Shown here: positions 8,472 through 17,413 of the stretch, piece by piece
Position numbering within the stretch: the stretch's first letter is position 1
Layout: every line of letters starts with the position of its first letter
Assembly: GCA_031413815.1 (NCBI GenBank)
Contig: JANOFU010000037.1
Span: 1-64,000, forward strand
Length of the DNA: 64,000 bases
Direction: 5' to 3'
Source of the DNA: JAGVSR01 sp031413815
GTDB lineage: Bacteria > Pseudomonadota > Alphaproteobacteria > Rhizobiales > Hyphomicrobiaceae
Notes under the pieces: model-generated
The model's database searches: none
What the model was told of the DNA's origin: nothing
What the model saw: the letters and a program-made list of their open reading frames with translations, nothing else
Translations under genes and position numbers: made by a program

Positions 8472-11400
8472 GTGGCGGACGGGGGCGAAAAGGCAAGCAG
8501 GAAGCCCAGTGCGGCAGATGCGGGCCGGCTCAAAGTTTTCATTTCGTACTCCCGCAGAGATAGTCTCGATTTTGCAGATCAACTCGGCGCCGCGCTTGAG
8601 ACGTGCGGCTTCAACACGCTGATCGACCGGCACAACACACCCGGCGGAGTGGCGTGGGAAGAACACCTTCGGAGCCTGATCGTCGAGGCCGACACGGTCG
8701 TTTTCGTGCTGTCGCCGGAGTCGGCGATCTCGGAAGTTTGCGAGTGGGAGGTCGAAGAGGCCAACAAGGTTTCCAAACGCATTCTGCCGATTATTGCGAT
8801 GCCCCTCGACGGCAAGCGCCCGCCGGAGCGGCTGCAGAAATTGCAGTACATGCATTTTTACCGCGAGCCGTCGGTGCCGGGTTCAGGCTTTGGTGCGGGG
8901 CTCGCGCTGCTTGTGACGGCGCTGAATTCCGATCTGGATTGGCTGCGCGAGCACACGCAGCTGCTGGGGCTCGCCAATCGCTGGGCGGACAGCCTCCGGC
9001 ATGAGACGCGGCTGCTAACGGGCAGTGCCATCGCGGACGCCAAGGCCTGGGTTGCGCGTCAGCCCACGACAGCCCCCGACCCGACGCCGCTGCAGTTTGA
9101 ATTTCTGAAGGCGAGCGAAGACGCCGAGGCGGTCAAACAAGACGCGGTGCGAAAGCAAATCGATGAGCGCGAGCAGCTCTTGCGCGAGAACGAGGAGGCG
9201 CAAAAGCTTCAGGCAGCGGCGCTGGAGAGGGCTGAGGTAGCCGCCAAAGACACCGCTGCGGCGCTGGCCAGTGCGGCGGAGGAACAGAAGGAAAAAGCGG
9301 CCGCACTCGAAGAATTGGCGAGCGAGCAGAGAGAAAAGCTACGTTCGCAGCGGCGTGCGGCGGCGTGGACTTATTTTGCTGCCGCATTAACACTTGTGTT
9401 GTTCGCGGGCACCCTCTGGTCACAACGCACAAACTCGATACGAGAAGCACGGGTTGCTGAATACAAAGCAGGGCAAGCGTTGAAGGATGGCGATTTCGGC
9501 AAGGCCTACCGGATCGCGCTCGCCGGATTGCCGCCGCCGGGGGCGTCGCCGCTGGAGCACTGGTCACCGAAACTGGAAAACGACATTCGCCAAGCACGCT
9601 ATCATAATCCGGAGATTGCCGTGCTGGACGGGCATACGGGTGCGGTTCGCGACATCGTGGTGTCAAAGGACCAGAAGAGGTTTGTGACGGTTGGCGACTC
9701 CGCAGAGTCGGCGATCTTGCGGGATACCGAAAACGGGGTGCGGATTAAAGTTCTGAAGGATGAGACAAACCCGGCGCAGCGGACGTCCAGCGCCGCTTTC
9801 CTCGGTGCGGGCGAGCGGATTGTGACGTGGAGCTCGTCAGATGCCGTGCCAGTTCTTTGGCACGGTCAGTCAGGTGATCTTCTGGCCCGGCTGTCGGGGT
9901 CACAAAAAGACATCACGCGACTGTTTACCACTGATGATGGACGCTTCGTCATCACAGTGCATGATGAAGAAAAGTTCGCGCGGGTGTGGAGCGGAGAGAC
10001 GGGACTGCCGCTCGGTTTGCTAGAAGGGCACAGCGGAAGCGTCGATACGGTCGAGCACTTGGGGTCGTCAAACCGGGTTGTGACAGTCGCAGATGGCGAT
10101 GCTGTACCGCGATTGTGGGACCTCGCAACGCTGAGTGTCAAAGTGCTGCCGGATCATGGGAACGGGGTCACGATCTGGCCCGTGGGGGACGACGGCGCGA
10201 AATTCATAACGTTGGCTGAGAAGTCACCCAAGGCCCAGCTTTGGGATGCGACGAGTGGCCAACGCCTTGCCGACTACGAGCATTCTGGAAAAACAGTTGC
10301 ATTCGTAACGCTTAGCAAAGATGGCCGCTGGGCAGCTACTCGTGCGGAAACGGACAACTTGGTGCGGCTGTGGAGCACGGCCAGCAGCACAAATTGGACG
10401 CTGAGTGGACATGAACGGCTAATCAAAAACGCGTCATTCTCCAGTGACGGAAAAAGACTGATCACAATAGCGGAAGGCGATCCCACCGCGCTCTTATGGG
10501 ACACCGAAACCGGTCGCGAGATCGCAAAGCTCGAGGGCCATACCAGCGCAATTGACAGGGTTTTCTGGAGCCCAAATCGAGCAGTCGCTATGACGAGTGC
10601 GCAGGGCGACACTTCTGCTTGGCTGTGGGACGCGGAGAGTGGCAAACCTGTCAAGGCGCTCGCCGGTCACGGCGATACCATCGCGGGTGCTGGTTTCTCA
10701 CCGGACGGAGACACGCTTGTGACCTATGCGGTCAACGACACGACAGCGCGGCTCTGGCGCGCCAGCACAGGCGACCTCATCCAACGGCTCGAGGGCCATG
10801 AACAACAAGTCTCTGTTGCGAAGTTTACCGAAGGCGGCTTACTACACACTCGCTCCACCAGCGGAAAAACAGTTCGTGTCTGGGATGCAAAGCAGGGTCA
10901 TCTGGTTGCTGTACTAAGCGGTGCCGGTGGGGCTGTGGCCGACGCCGTTGCGACTTCTCAACCCGAGCGGCTCTTGGTCCGGTCCCAAAACGACAATTCT
11001 GCGCGGATGTGGGCCCTTAAGAATACCAAGCTCATCAGTTCAAAGCCGCTGGGTTGGACCGTCACTTCGACGCTAAGCTTGTGTCCTGTGTGTTGGCTGC
11101 GGAATGTCAGTGGCCTCTTGGTCGGCCCGTCCTCATTCGCGCGCATGGAAAAAAAGAAGAAAGGGGTCTATTGGCAACTTTCGTTGCCAGGGCTTTCGTT
11201 AACTCCGGTTGCCTTGCCGTATGCAGGGTTGATGCGGGGCGTAAGATCGGGTGATGGCAAGAAGATTCTGACCATTCCCTTTAGTACGGGACCGGTTCAT
11301 TTGACTGCTTGGCTCGAAGGCGGCACCGCCAAGACGATGGCGCTTGACGCGCCAGACTTGGCAACCACCCGCGGGCATTTTTCGCCAGATGGGCGGCGAG

Positions 11401-12737
11401 TGATGACACAAAGCGCGCGCGCGGCTTATCTTTGGAATGCGGACGAGGGAACCCGGTTGGCGGAGATTAAATCTAGTACTGAGGACGACATCAGCACTGG
11501 GTTCCTAGCCAACGGTAGCCACCTGATCACGTGGTCGAATGGTGGCACAGTCGTGAACCTCTGGGATACCGAAACGGGCCAACTGCTGGCGCCGCTGGCC
11601 GGGCCGTTCAAACCCATCGGAGACGTTGTCACCGATTCAAAGTTGCCTTGGGCCGTGATCGTTGCCAAGGACGAACCGGTTGCCCAACTGTGGAACGTGA
11701 AAACCGGCACCAAGCTGGCGGACATTCGTGGTCCGGACGGCGTCGAAATGAGCGTGACACCGACCGCGGATGGCCACTTCATCCTCGCGCTGAGCGACGA
11801 TTTGCAGAGTGTGAAGGTTTGGGAGACAGCGACCGGCAAATTGACCGCCACGCTGACGCATCCGGGCCAGGCTGTCACCGCCATCACAGCAACGTCAGAT
11901 GATGAGCGCGTTTGGACGAGGGCCGGCGAGGGCAAGTTGTTCTTGTGGGATGTGCCGTCCGCCACACAGCTCACAGAGTTCGGTAAATCTGATGCCGCGA
12001 ACGTCGCTAATATCAGAACGAATGGGGCCTTCCGCAGTTCAGGTAGCTACTTTAACGAAGCAGACCGCGTTTCTCTGCAAGTTCTGAAAAACGGGGGAAC
12101 TCTCGAACTCATTGACCTGAAGACCGGCAAGCGCGTCACCCGCCTCGATGGGCACACAGCTGACGGCCGCGATGCCGAAATCGACAATCTCGATTTCTCC
12201 CCCGATTCTTTGCGGCTCATCACCCGCGCCAAGGGCGACGCGATCCCGCGCCTGTGGGACACAAAAACAGGACAGCTCGTCAAGGCGCTCGAGGGACATA
12301 CGGGTCCTGTGCGCAGCGTCGTGTTCTCCGAAGACGGAAAACGGATTCTAACGCTCGCGATAAACGATTCACACGCCTGGCTTTGGGACGCGGCCACTGG
12401 CGCAGCGATCGCCGTGTTCCGGCCGATGGGAGATATCTCGATTGTCCGCGCCGAGTTTGGCCGCAACGCAACCGAGGTGCTGATCCAGAGCGACCGCACC
12501 ATTCAGTCCTGGTCGGTGCCTGACGAACCGGTGTTGCTAGGCCGTGAGCTGTGGACTTCGGTGTGTGCCAAAGTGGCGGCGTCCGCCACTCCCAATCTCA
12601 GCGACCCGTGCCTGCGCCGGGGGCCGTTTTCACCCGATTATTATCGCCAGATCTTGAACGGACTTGTGGGCCGCATCGGCGCGCTGTTTGCGCGCACACC
12701 AGCACCTGCAGGGGCAACAGGTCCGGGCGCTGGTTAA
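8472..12737 (+). CDS. TIR domain - coiled coil - transmembrane - WD40 repeat protein
   Basis: About 1421 residues from GTG 8472 (GTG 8424 is also in frame; neither has a strong ribosome-binding site). Domain order: an N-terminal TIR domain (about 19-130: LKVFISYSRRDS, TVVFVLSPESA, and CEWEVEEA with a Glu four residues after Trp where NADase TIRs carry their catalytic Glu); an Ala/Glu/Lys-rich coiled coil (about 210-290); one membrane span (about 295-315, AAALTLVLFAGTLW); then a very long WD40 region with many repeats of the form ...DGHTGAVRDIVVS... / ...LWDTETG..., probably two propellers, to the C-terminus. TIR would be cytoplasmic and, by topology, the WD40 region may be periplasmic. Likely a signalling or defence-type sensor; no direct functional evidence. 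Confidence 0.85.
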   Translation: MADGGEKASRKPSAADAGRLKVFISYSRRDSLDFADQLGAALETCGFNTLIDRHNTPGGVAWEEHLRSLIVEADTVVFVLSPESAISEVCEWEVEEANKVSKRILPIIAMPLDGKRPPERLQKLQYMHFYREPSVPGSGFGAGLALLVTALNSDLDWLREHTQLLGLANRWADSLRHETRLLTGSAIADAKAWVARQPTTAPDPTPLQFEFLKASEDAEAVKQDAVRKQIDEREQLLRENEEAQKLQAAALERAEVAAKDTAAALASAAEEQKEKAAALEELASEQREKLRSQRRAAAWTYFAAALTLVLFAGTLWSQRTNSIREARVAEYKAGQALKDGDFGKAYRIALAGLPPPGASPLEHWSPKLENDIRQARYHNPEIAVLDGHTGAVRDIVVSKDQKRFVTVGDSAESAILRDTENGVRIKVLKDETNPAQRTSSAAFLGAGERIVTWSSSDAVPVLWHGQSGDLLARLSGSQKDITRLFTTDDGRFVITVHDEEKFARVWSGETGLPLGLLEGHSGSVDTVEHLGSSNRVVTVADGDAVPRLWDLATLSVKVLPDHGNGVTIWPVGDDGAKFITLAEKSPKAQLWDATSGQRLADYEHSGKTVAFVTLSKDGRWAATRAETDNLVRLWSTASSTNWTLSGHERLIKNASFSSDGKRLITIAEGDPTALLWDTETGREIAKLEGHTSAIDRVFWSPNRAVAMTSAQGDTSAWLWDAESGKPVKALAGHGDTIAGAGFSPDGDTLVTYAVNDTTARLWRASTGDLIQRLEGHEQQVSVAKFTEGGLLHTRSTSGKTVRVWDAKQGHLVAVLSGAGGAVADAVATSQPERLLVRSQNDNSARMWALKNTKLISSKPLGWTVTSTLSLCPVCWLRNVSGLLVGPSSFARMEKKKKGVYWQLSLPGLSLTPVALPYAGLMRGVRSGDGKKILTIPFSTGPVHLTAWLEGGTAKTMALDAPDLATTRGHFSPDGRRVMTQSARAAYLWNADEGTRLAEIKSSTEDDISTGFLANGSHLITWSNGGTVVNLWDTETGQLLAPLAGPFKPIGDVVTDSKLPWAVIVAKDEPVAQLWNVKTGTKLADIRGPDGVEMSVTPTADGHFILALSDDLQSVKVWETATGKLTATLTHPGQAVTAITATSDDERVWTRAGEGKLFLWDVPSATQLTEFGKSDAANVANIRTNGAFRSSGSYFNEADRVSLQVLKNGGTLELIDLKTGKRVTRLDGHTADGRDAEIDNLDFSPDSLRLITRAKGDAIPRLWDTKTGQLVKALEGHTGPVRSVVFSEDGKRILTLAINDSHAWLWDAATGAAIAVFRPMGDISIVRAEFGRNATEVLIQSDRTIQSWSVPDEPVLLGRELWTSVCAKVAASATPNLSDPCLRRGPFSPDYYRQILNGLVGRIGALFARTPAPAGATGPGAG

Positions 12738-12918
12738 GCCGCTCGGTCACCGTTCTGTCGCACACCGCTGCGCCATGCATACACTCCGGAAACCTTGTTT
12801 GTGCCCTATTGGGCCTAAGCTCTTTACATGGGAGCGCAATCGCCCTATGTCCGCGTCACGCACGGCGGCACGCTCGCACGGCGCTTCTGGTTTTTTGTGT
12901 GCTGGAGGTCCGCTCGCG

Positions 12919-14109
12919 ATGGAACGGTTTGCAAACGCTGCTGCCTTTGTTGCTGCCAAAAAGCCTGATCGGCCGGTGCTTGCCTCCCGCCCGCATGCGG
13001 CTGGCCGCGCCGCGCGCTGGTTCGTTGAGCGCTTTCCCGGCGATGTCGCCTACGCCTACAAGGCGAATTCGTCGGTGTTCATGACGGGCGCACTGTACGG
13101 CGCGGGCATCCGGCACTTCGATGTGGCGTCCACGCCGGAGCTCGACGATGCGGTGACGATCCCGCAGGCCCATCTGCATTTCATGCACCCGGTGAAGTCG
13201 CGCAGTGCGATACGCAAGGCGTATCACGAGCAGGGTGTGCGCTCGTATTCGCTCGATAGCGAAGACGAGTTGAACAAGATTATCGATGAGACGACGGGGC
13301 CGTCGGGCATCGCGCGCGACTTGGCGCTGTTCGTGCGCATCGCCGTGCCGCCGATCAATTCGGCCATTCCGCTGGAACGCAAATTCGGCACGTCGGGCGT
13401 GAAGGCTGCAAAGCTGCTTGTTATGGTGCGCCAGGTGGCGGCTGAACTCGGTATCACATTCCATGTCGGCTCGCAGACCATGACGCCGGACGCCTACACC
13501 TCGGCATTGAGCGAAGTCGGCAAGCTGATCGGCCGGGCTGGTGTTGTGATCGACCGGCTTGATGTCGGCGGCGGGTTCCCCTCGATCTATCCCGGCATGA
13601 CGCCGGCCCCGCTGTCGAGCTTCATCTCAGCCATCGTCGAGGGCGTCGAAAAGCTGCCGGTGCGCGATAACATCCGGCTGATGTGCGAGCCGGGCCGTGC
13701 GCTGGTGGCCGAAGCCGAGAGCTTGATCGTGCGCGTGGAAGCGCGGCGCGGGTCGGATTTGTTTATCAACGACGGCGGCTATGGCGTGCTGTTTGATGCC
13801 GCGCACTTGAATTGGATCTATCCCACGCAGCTTGTGTCCCGCACGCCCCGCAAGGGAGAGGCGCTGGAGCCATTCGCGCTGTGGGGCCCGACGTGCGACT
13901 CGATCGACTATATGAAGGGTCCGTTCCTGCTGCCGGGCTCGATCAAGGAAGGCGACTACATTGAAATCGGCAATGTCGGCGCATATGGCCGCGCCATGGC
14001 TGGCGATTTCAATGGCTACGGCAAGTACGATGAGGTGATCCTCGACGACGAGCCGATGATGTCACTGTATGCCACCGAACCGGTGTCCGCTGTGGCGGGA
14101 CAGAGCTGA
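12919..14109 (+). CDS. Type III PLP-dependent decarboxylase (ornithine/lysine/arginine decarboxylase family)
   Basis: 396 residues from ATG 12919, chosen because GGAGG lies 10 nt upstream; ATG 12847 is an in-frame alternative. Alanine-racemase-type fold IV PLP enzyme. The PLP lysine lies in VAYAYKANSS, the glycine-rich phosphate loop in DVGGGFPSIYPG, the family motif CEPGRALVAEAE is present, and the C-terminal catalytic Cys is in WGPTCDSIDYM. These enzymes decarboxylate ornithine, lysine or arginine to di- and polyamines. An agmatinase-family gene follows 130 bp downstream on the same strand. That pairing suggests arginine to agmatine to putrescine, but an ornithine-specific enzyme cannot be excluded from sequence alone. 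Confidence 0.85.
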   Translation: MERFANAAAFVAAKKPDRPVLASRPHAAGRAARWFVERFPGDVAYAYKANSSVFMTGALYGAGIRHFDVASTPELDDAVTIPQAHLHFMHPVKSRSAIRKAYHEQGVRSYSLDSEDELNKIIDETTGPSGIARDLALFVRIAVPPINSAIPLERKFGTSGVKAAKLLVMVRQVAAELGITFHVGSQTMTPDAYTSALSEVGKLIGRAGVVIDRLDVGGGFPSIYPGMTPAPLSSFISAIVEGVEKLPVRDNIRLMCEPGRALVAEAESLIVRVEARRGSDLFINDGGYGVLFDAAHLNWIYPTQLVSRTPRKGEALEPFALWGPTCDSIDYMKGPFLLPGSIKEGDYIEIGNVGAYGRAMAGDFNGYGKYDEVILDDEPMMSLYATEPVSAVAGQS

Positions 14110-14240
14110 GCTTGACGCTCAAGGGCAGCCGCTCTTGCAGGTTGGGCTGAACCCACTTGTGAAGCCCAACATGCTTCGAGTGATCCTGTTGGGCTCCGTG
14201 AAAAAGACTTCAGGCCAACGTACAAAATGACGGATGAGTG

Positions 14241-15179
14241 ATGACCAAAAAGCTTGCGCCATTCGACTATTTGCCCGGCCACAAGAGCTTTCTTGAGCCG
14301 CGCGAGGCCGATGTGGGGCATCCCGATACCGCGCGCTGCGTTGTCATTCCGTTCGGGCTCGAAGCGTCCGTGTCGTATGGCGGGGGAACGGCGAACGGGC
14401 CGCAGGCAATTCTCGACGCCAGCCATCAACTCGAGCTGTTTGACGAAGAGCTGTGGTGCGAGCCGCACAAAGACTATGGCATCGCCGCGATCAAACAACC
14501 GAAGATCAAGAAGAAGGTCGACAAGGCGCTGGAACAGCTGGAGGCCCTCGTCGGCCGCGTGCTGGACGAGGGGCGCTTTCCGTTTGTGCTGGGCGGCGAG
14601 CATTCGCTGACCGCAGGGGCCATTCGGCCATTTACTGCAAAGTATCCCGATCTGGTCGTGCTGCAATTCGATGCCCACGCGGATCTGCGCGATGGCTACC
14701 TGGGCGAGCCCTACAGTCATGCCGCCGCCATGCGGCGCGTGCTCGACAACCCGAACATCAGTCTCGTGTCGGTCGGCATTCGCGCGATCTCGTCCGGCGA
14801 GGTTGAGTTTCTGGATGCAAACCGCCACCGCATTCATATGCATTTTGCCAAGGATCAAGCGCGCTGGGACATCGCCGAGATCGTCAAGCCGCTCGCCGGC
14901 AAGCCGGTCTATGTGACGTTTGATATCGACGCGCTCGATGGGGCTGTGATGCCAGCGACCGGCACGCCGACGCCAGGTGGCCTGTCATATCTGCACGCGC
15001 TCGATATTTTGCGGGCGGCCGCCGAAGTTTCAACCATCGTTGGCGCTGATCTCGTGGAACTGGCGCCGTTGCCTGGCCTTCACGTGTACGATTACACGGC
15101 GGCTCACCTCGCCTACAAGATGATGAGCTATGCCCTGTCGGGCACGCGCCCCAAAACCGGTTCTCCACAACGCCGTTGA
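14241..15179 (+). CDS. speB: Agmatinase / ureohydrolase
   Basis: 312 residues from ATG 14241 (a GTG immediately precedes it). Arginase/agmatinase superfamily with the binuclear Mn ligands in FVLGGEHSLTAG, QFDAHADLRD and TFDIDALDGAVMPATGTP. Agmatinase hydrolyses agmatine to putrescine and urea. The motif GEPYSHAAAMRRVL is typical of the agmatinase rather than the arginase branch. It sits downstream of the PLP decarboxylase, giving a compact two-gene putrescine route. Substrate specificity (agmatine versus guanidinobutyrate and similar) is inferred. Confidence 0.85.
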   Translation: MTKKLAPFDYLPGHKSFLEPREADVGHPDTARCVVIPFGLEASVSYGGGTANGPQAILDASHQLELFDEELWCEPHKDYGIAAIKQPKIKKKVDKALEQLEALVGRVLDEGRFPFVLGGEHSLTAGAIRPFTAKYPDLVVLQFDAHADLRDGYLGEPYSHAAAMRRVLDNPNISLVSVGIRAISSGEVEFLDANRHRIHMHFAKDQARWDIAEIVKPLAGKPVYVTFDIDALDGAVMPATGTPTPGGLSYLHALDILRAAAEVSTIVGADLVELAPLPGLHVYDYTAAHLAYKMMSYALSGTRPKTGSPQRR

Positions 15180-15961
15180 CCTCCGCCCCCTGACGGTTCG
15201 CGAATCGACTTATCGCTCGTTCGTTCGCCTGGGGAGGAGCACGTGGCTGTTTTTGAAACGTTTGTGCGCTGGATCGGCGGCTTTGCTTCTACCACGCAGA
15301 GTGTCGCTGAGGTCCGGTCCAACCAGCACACGAGCGAATCGCTGCTCTTGAGCTGTGAATATGAACTCGGGCAAATGCGGCGCTCCGTGCAGACGGTTCT
15401 GCTTGAGACGCGGCCCGGCAAGAACCCAGCGTTGAGCGCACCGCACGTCCCGTTCCGTCTCGATGAGAAATTACGAAGCCCTACGCGCCGCGTGGCTTAG
15501 CCGGCACGATGGTAGCCCGTGCAAGCACTAAACCGTTGACCAAACCGGGCGACGCTTGGCGGCACGGATGTCTGGACAGTCCGTCCGTTGCACCGAGTGT
15601 CCGAACGCTTTGAAAAACATGACTCCGGACCCTGGACAATTGCCGGGGGTTGCCAACAATTTGCGGTGCGGCGCTTCCAGGCGAAGTCTCCAGAACCCAG
15701 CGGTTACAGCTATGGACAGAGCCCATCTCATGAAGTGCATGATCGATGCGATTCGCATCTTTCAACGCGGACCGCACCTTCTGAAATGACAACAATGCCT
15801 GCATCAGTCTCAGAGCAGGCGGTGCTGTGCCTCAGTTGTCGAGCGGTCGCGATGGCACTGACCCGGTGTCAGGTACCGCGCTGATACGCTTTGGCGGCAA
15901 CGAGTGGTTCAGTAACAGGAGGATTGACGTGTAGAGGCCTAGCTAGGCAATCCCGCGTTGA
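15180..15961. other. Largely non-coding gap between speB and the porin gene
   Basis: About 780 bp without a convincing conserved gene. It contains one weak candidate ORF (15243-15500, listed separately). A perfect 12-bp palindrome at 15937-15948, just beyond the porin stop codon, has no T-run. No tRNA, mobile-element or array signature was seen. Confidence 0.5.
15243..15500 (+). CDS. Possible small protein, unknown
   Basis: An 85-codon ORF beginning with GTG, with a very good GGGAGGAG ribosome-binding site 3-6 nt upstream; this is its main support. The N-terminus is mildly hydrophobic (MAVFETFVRWIGGFAS) and the rest is polar. No family is recognised. An overlapping minus-strand frame of similar size has no such site. 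Coding status uncertain. Confidence 0.35.
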   Translation: MAVFETFVRWIGGFASTTQSVAEVRSNQHTSESLLLSCEYELGQMRRSVQTVLLETRPGKNPALSAPHVPFRLDEKLRSPTRRVA

Positions 15962-17413
15962 TCAAAATCTAATTCGGCTGCCCGCCATAAACAAATCGGC
16001 GTCTTCTAACGGAGCAACCAAGCGTCCTCCGCCCGATTCAAGGCCTTCAACGTCAGCTTCGAAGTGCCTGTAGGAGAAATACACGTCCATACCGGCGTCG
16101 CGAATCTGTTGAACCAATCCGAGGCCCCAAATATCCATTGAACTGCTGGTGACATAATCGATGTCGCCGCCGACGGCTGAGGTCACGCTGACATTGAGAC
16201 CCGTGATCGCATCCATCGACCGGCCGTACTCGCCATAGATACTCGTCGCGCCAATCGAAAAAAACTTCTGACGGATGCCAGCTGAGATCCAAAAGTAGTC
16301 GAAATCGGGCCGGTTGGTGCAGCCGACCCCCTGCGCCCGGATATCAGCCGCGTCTCCTGAGGCAAAGCAGGCGAACGTTAGAACGCCGAGGTCGTTGCCT
16401 GAAAACTCCCTATGGACATAGGCGCCTGAAAGAAACAGCCCGCTAGGGATGTGGAGGATGCTCGCGGAGCCTTTGAGTTCCCGGATCTCGGTGTCCCGGC
16501 CATTCGGTTCCGTGTCCCCACCTCTCGGCCAGCTCAACGTATCTTCGGTTTCGTTCTGATCTTCGAAGTAACCGATGCCAAAGGCGAACTTGAAGTCCTG
16601 CGTTTCGCGCGCGTAGCGCAGCGCCACGTCCCAATAGTCATCCGCTCCCCAGGATGCCGACGCCGCAAAGCCCATAAAAACGGGCGTGTCGTAACGCACC
16701 ATGTTCGCAATTGGGGTATCGAGCCGGTCCACAAAACGCCGCCACCTGAGCGAAATCGTATTGCCAGATGACAGGGAGTTAAGACCGGCGGGACCACCCA
16801 GTGTGGAGTCGCGTGTAAAGAGGCTGCCCCCGACCAGGGAGGTGTTAGCGGAAGCTGCAACGGACGTGCCGCCAAGATTGTACGCAATAATGTCATCGGT
16901 GGCGGGCGCACCGAGGCCCACGCTGACTGCTCCCAGAGATTTGCTATCGAGATACCATATCGACTGGCGCACTCCGACGTCGTTGTCTGCGCCGCGCGCG
17001 AACTGATCGGTACGGGCAGTCGAGTCCAGCCCAAGCCCGAGTTCCAAATAGTGTCCAGCCTTCAAGTCGCCCATAACGGCCGCCGCACCGTCGAACCGGA
17101 CGCGGTCCGACGAATTGGAATTCATTACCTGATAGACATTTTGTTCGTTGCCGTCGTCCCATGCCAGGATGGCCTGATTGACTTGGCCTGACACTGTTAA
17201 GCTCAGCTTCCGGTTGCCTTTGCGCGCTGTTGTCGCTTCAAGCTCGGCAATGCGCTCTTCTAAGTCGGCACAGCAATCGCCTTCAAGGCCGGCCGCGAGG
17301 GCCGCCGTCGCGAACGCGCCCGAGGCGATCGGCAAGCAGACCATGCTGAGTGCCGCCCGCCGAACACGCTGGCCAAACACGGTCTTGAGATGATGATTGA
17401 CGGTCTGCATCAT
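15962..17413 (-). CDS. Outer-membrane porin, alphaproteobacterial porin family
   Basis: About 483 residues from ATG 17413. The signal peptide is in the first 40 residues (SGAFATAALAAGLEG). A short coiled segment (LEERIAELEATTARKG) follows, then a beta-rich barrel with the usual start KLSLTVSGQVNQAILAWDDG. It ends in Phe (AGSRIRF), as outer-membrane barrels do. This matches the Rhizobiales-type porin layout. Its ATG overlaps the TGA of the upstream subtilase (ATGA, 4 nt), so the two are translationally coupled on one mRNA. That is an unusual partner for a porin and suggests joint surface function or processing. Ligand unknown. Confidence 0.85.
   Translation of the reverse strand: MMQTVNHHLKTVFGQRVRRAALSMVCLPIASGAFATAALAAGLEGDCCADLEERIAELEATTARKGNRKLSLTVSGQVNQAILAWDDGNEQNVYQVMNSNSSDRVRFDGAAAVMGDLKAGHYLELGLGLDSTARTDQFARGADNDVGVRQSIWYLDSKSLGAVSVGLGAPATDDIIAYNLGGTSVAASANTSLVGGSLFTRDSTLGGPAGLNSLSSGNTISLRWRRFVDRLDTPIANMVRYDTPVFMGFAASASWGADDYWDVALRYARETQDFKFAFGIGYFEDQNETEDTLSWPRGGDTEPNGRDTEIRELKGSASILHIPSGLFLSGAYVHREFSGNDLGVLTFACFASGDAADIRAQGVGCTNRPDFDYFWISAGIRQKFFSIGATSIYGEYGRSMDAITGLNVSVTSAVGGDIDYVTSSSMDIWGLGLVQQIRDAGMDVYFSYRHFEADVEGLESGGGRLVAPLEDADLFMAGSRIRF

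Noticed and set aside
11431..11460. GGAAT-N16-GGTT similar to the ECF promoter motif
   Set aside because: Inside the WD40 coding region, not before a gene, and the -10 differs (GGTT).
15937..15948. Palindrome GCCTAGCTAGGC after the porin gene as a terminator
   Set aside because: Too short a stem and no T-run.
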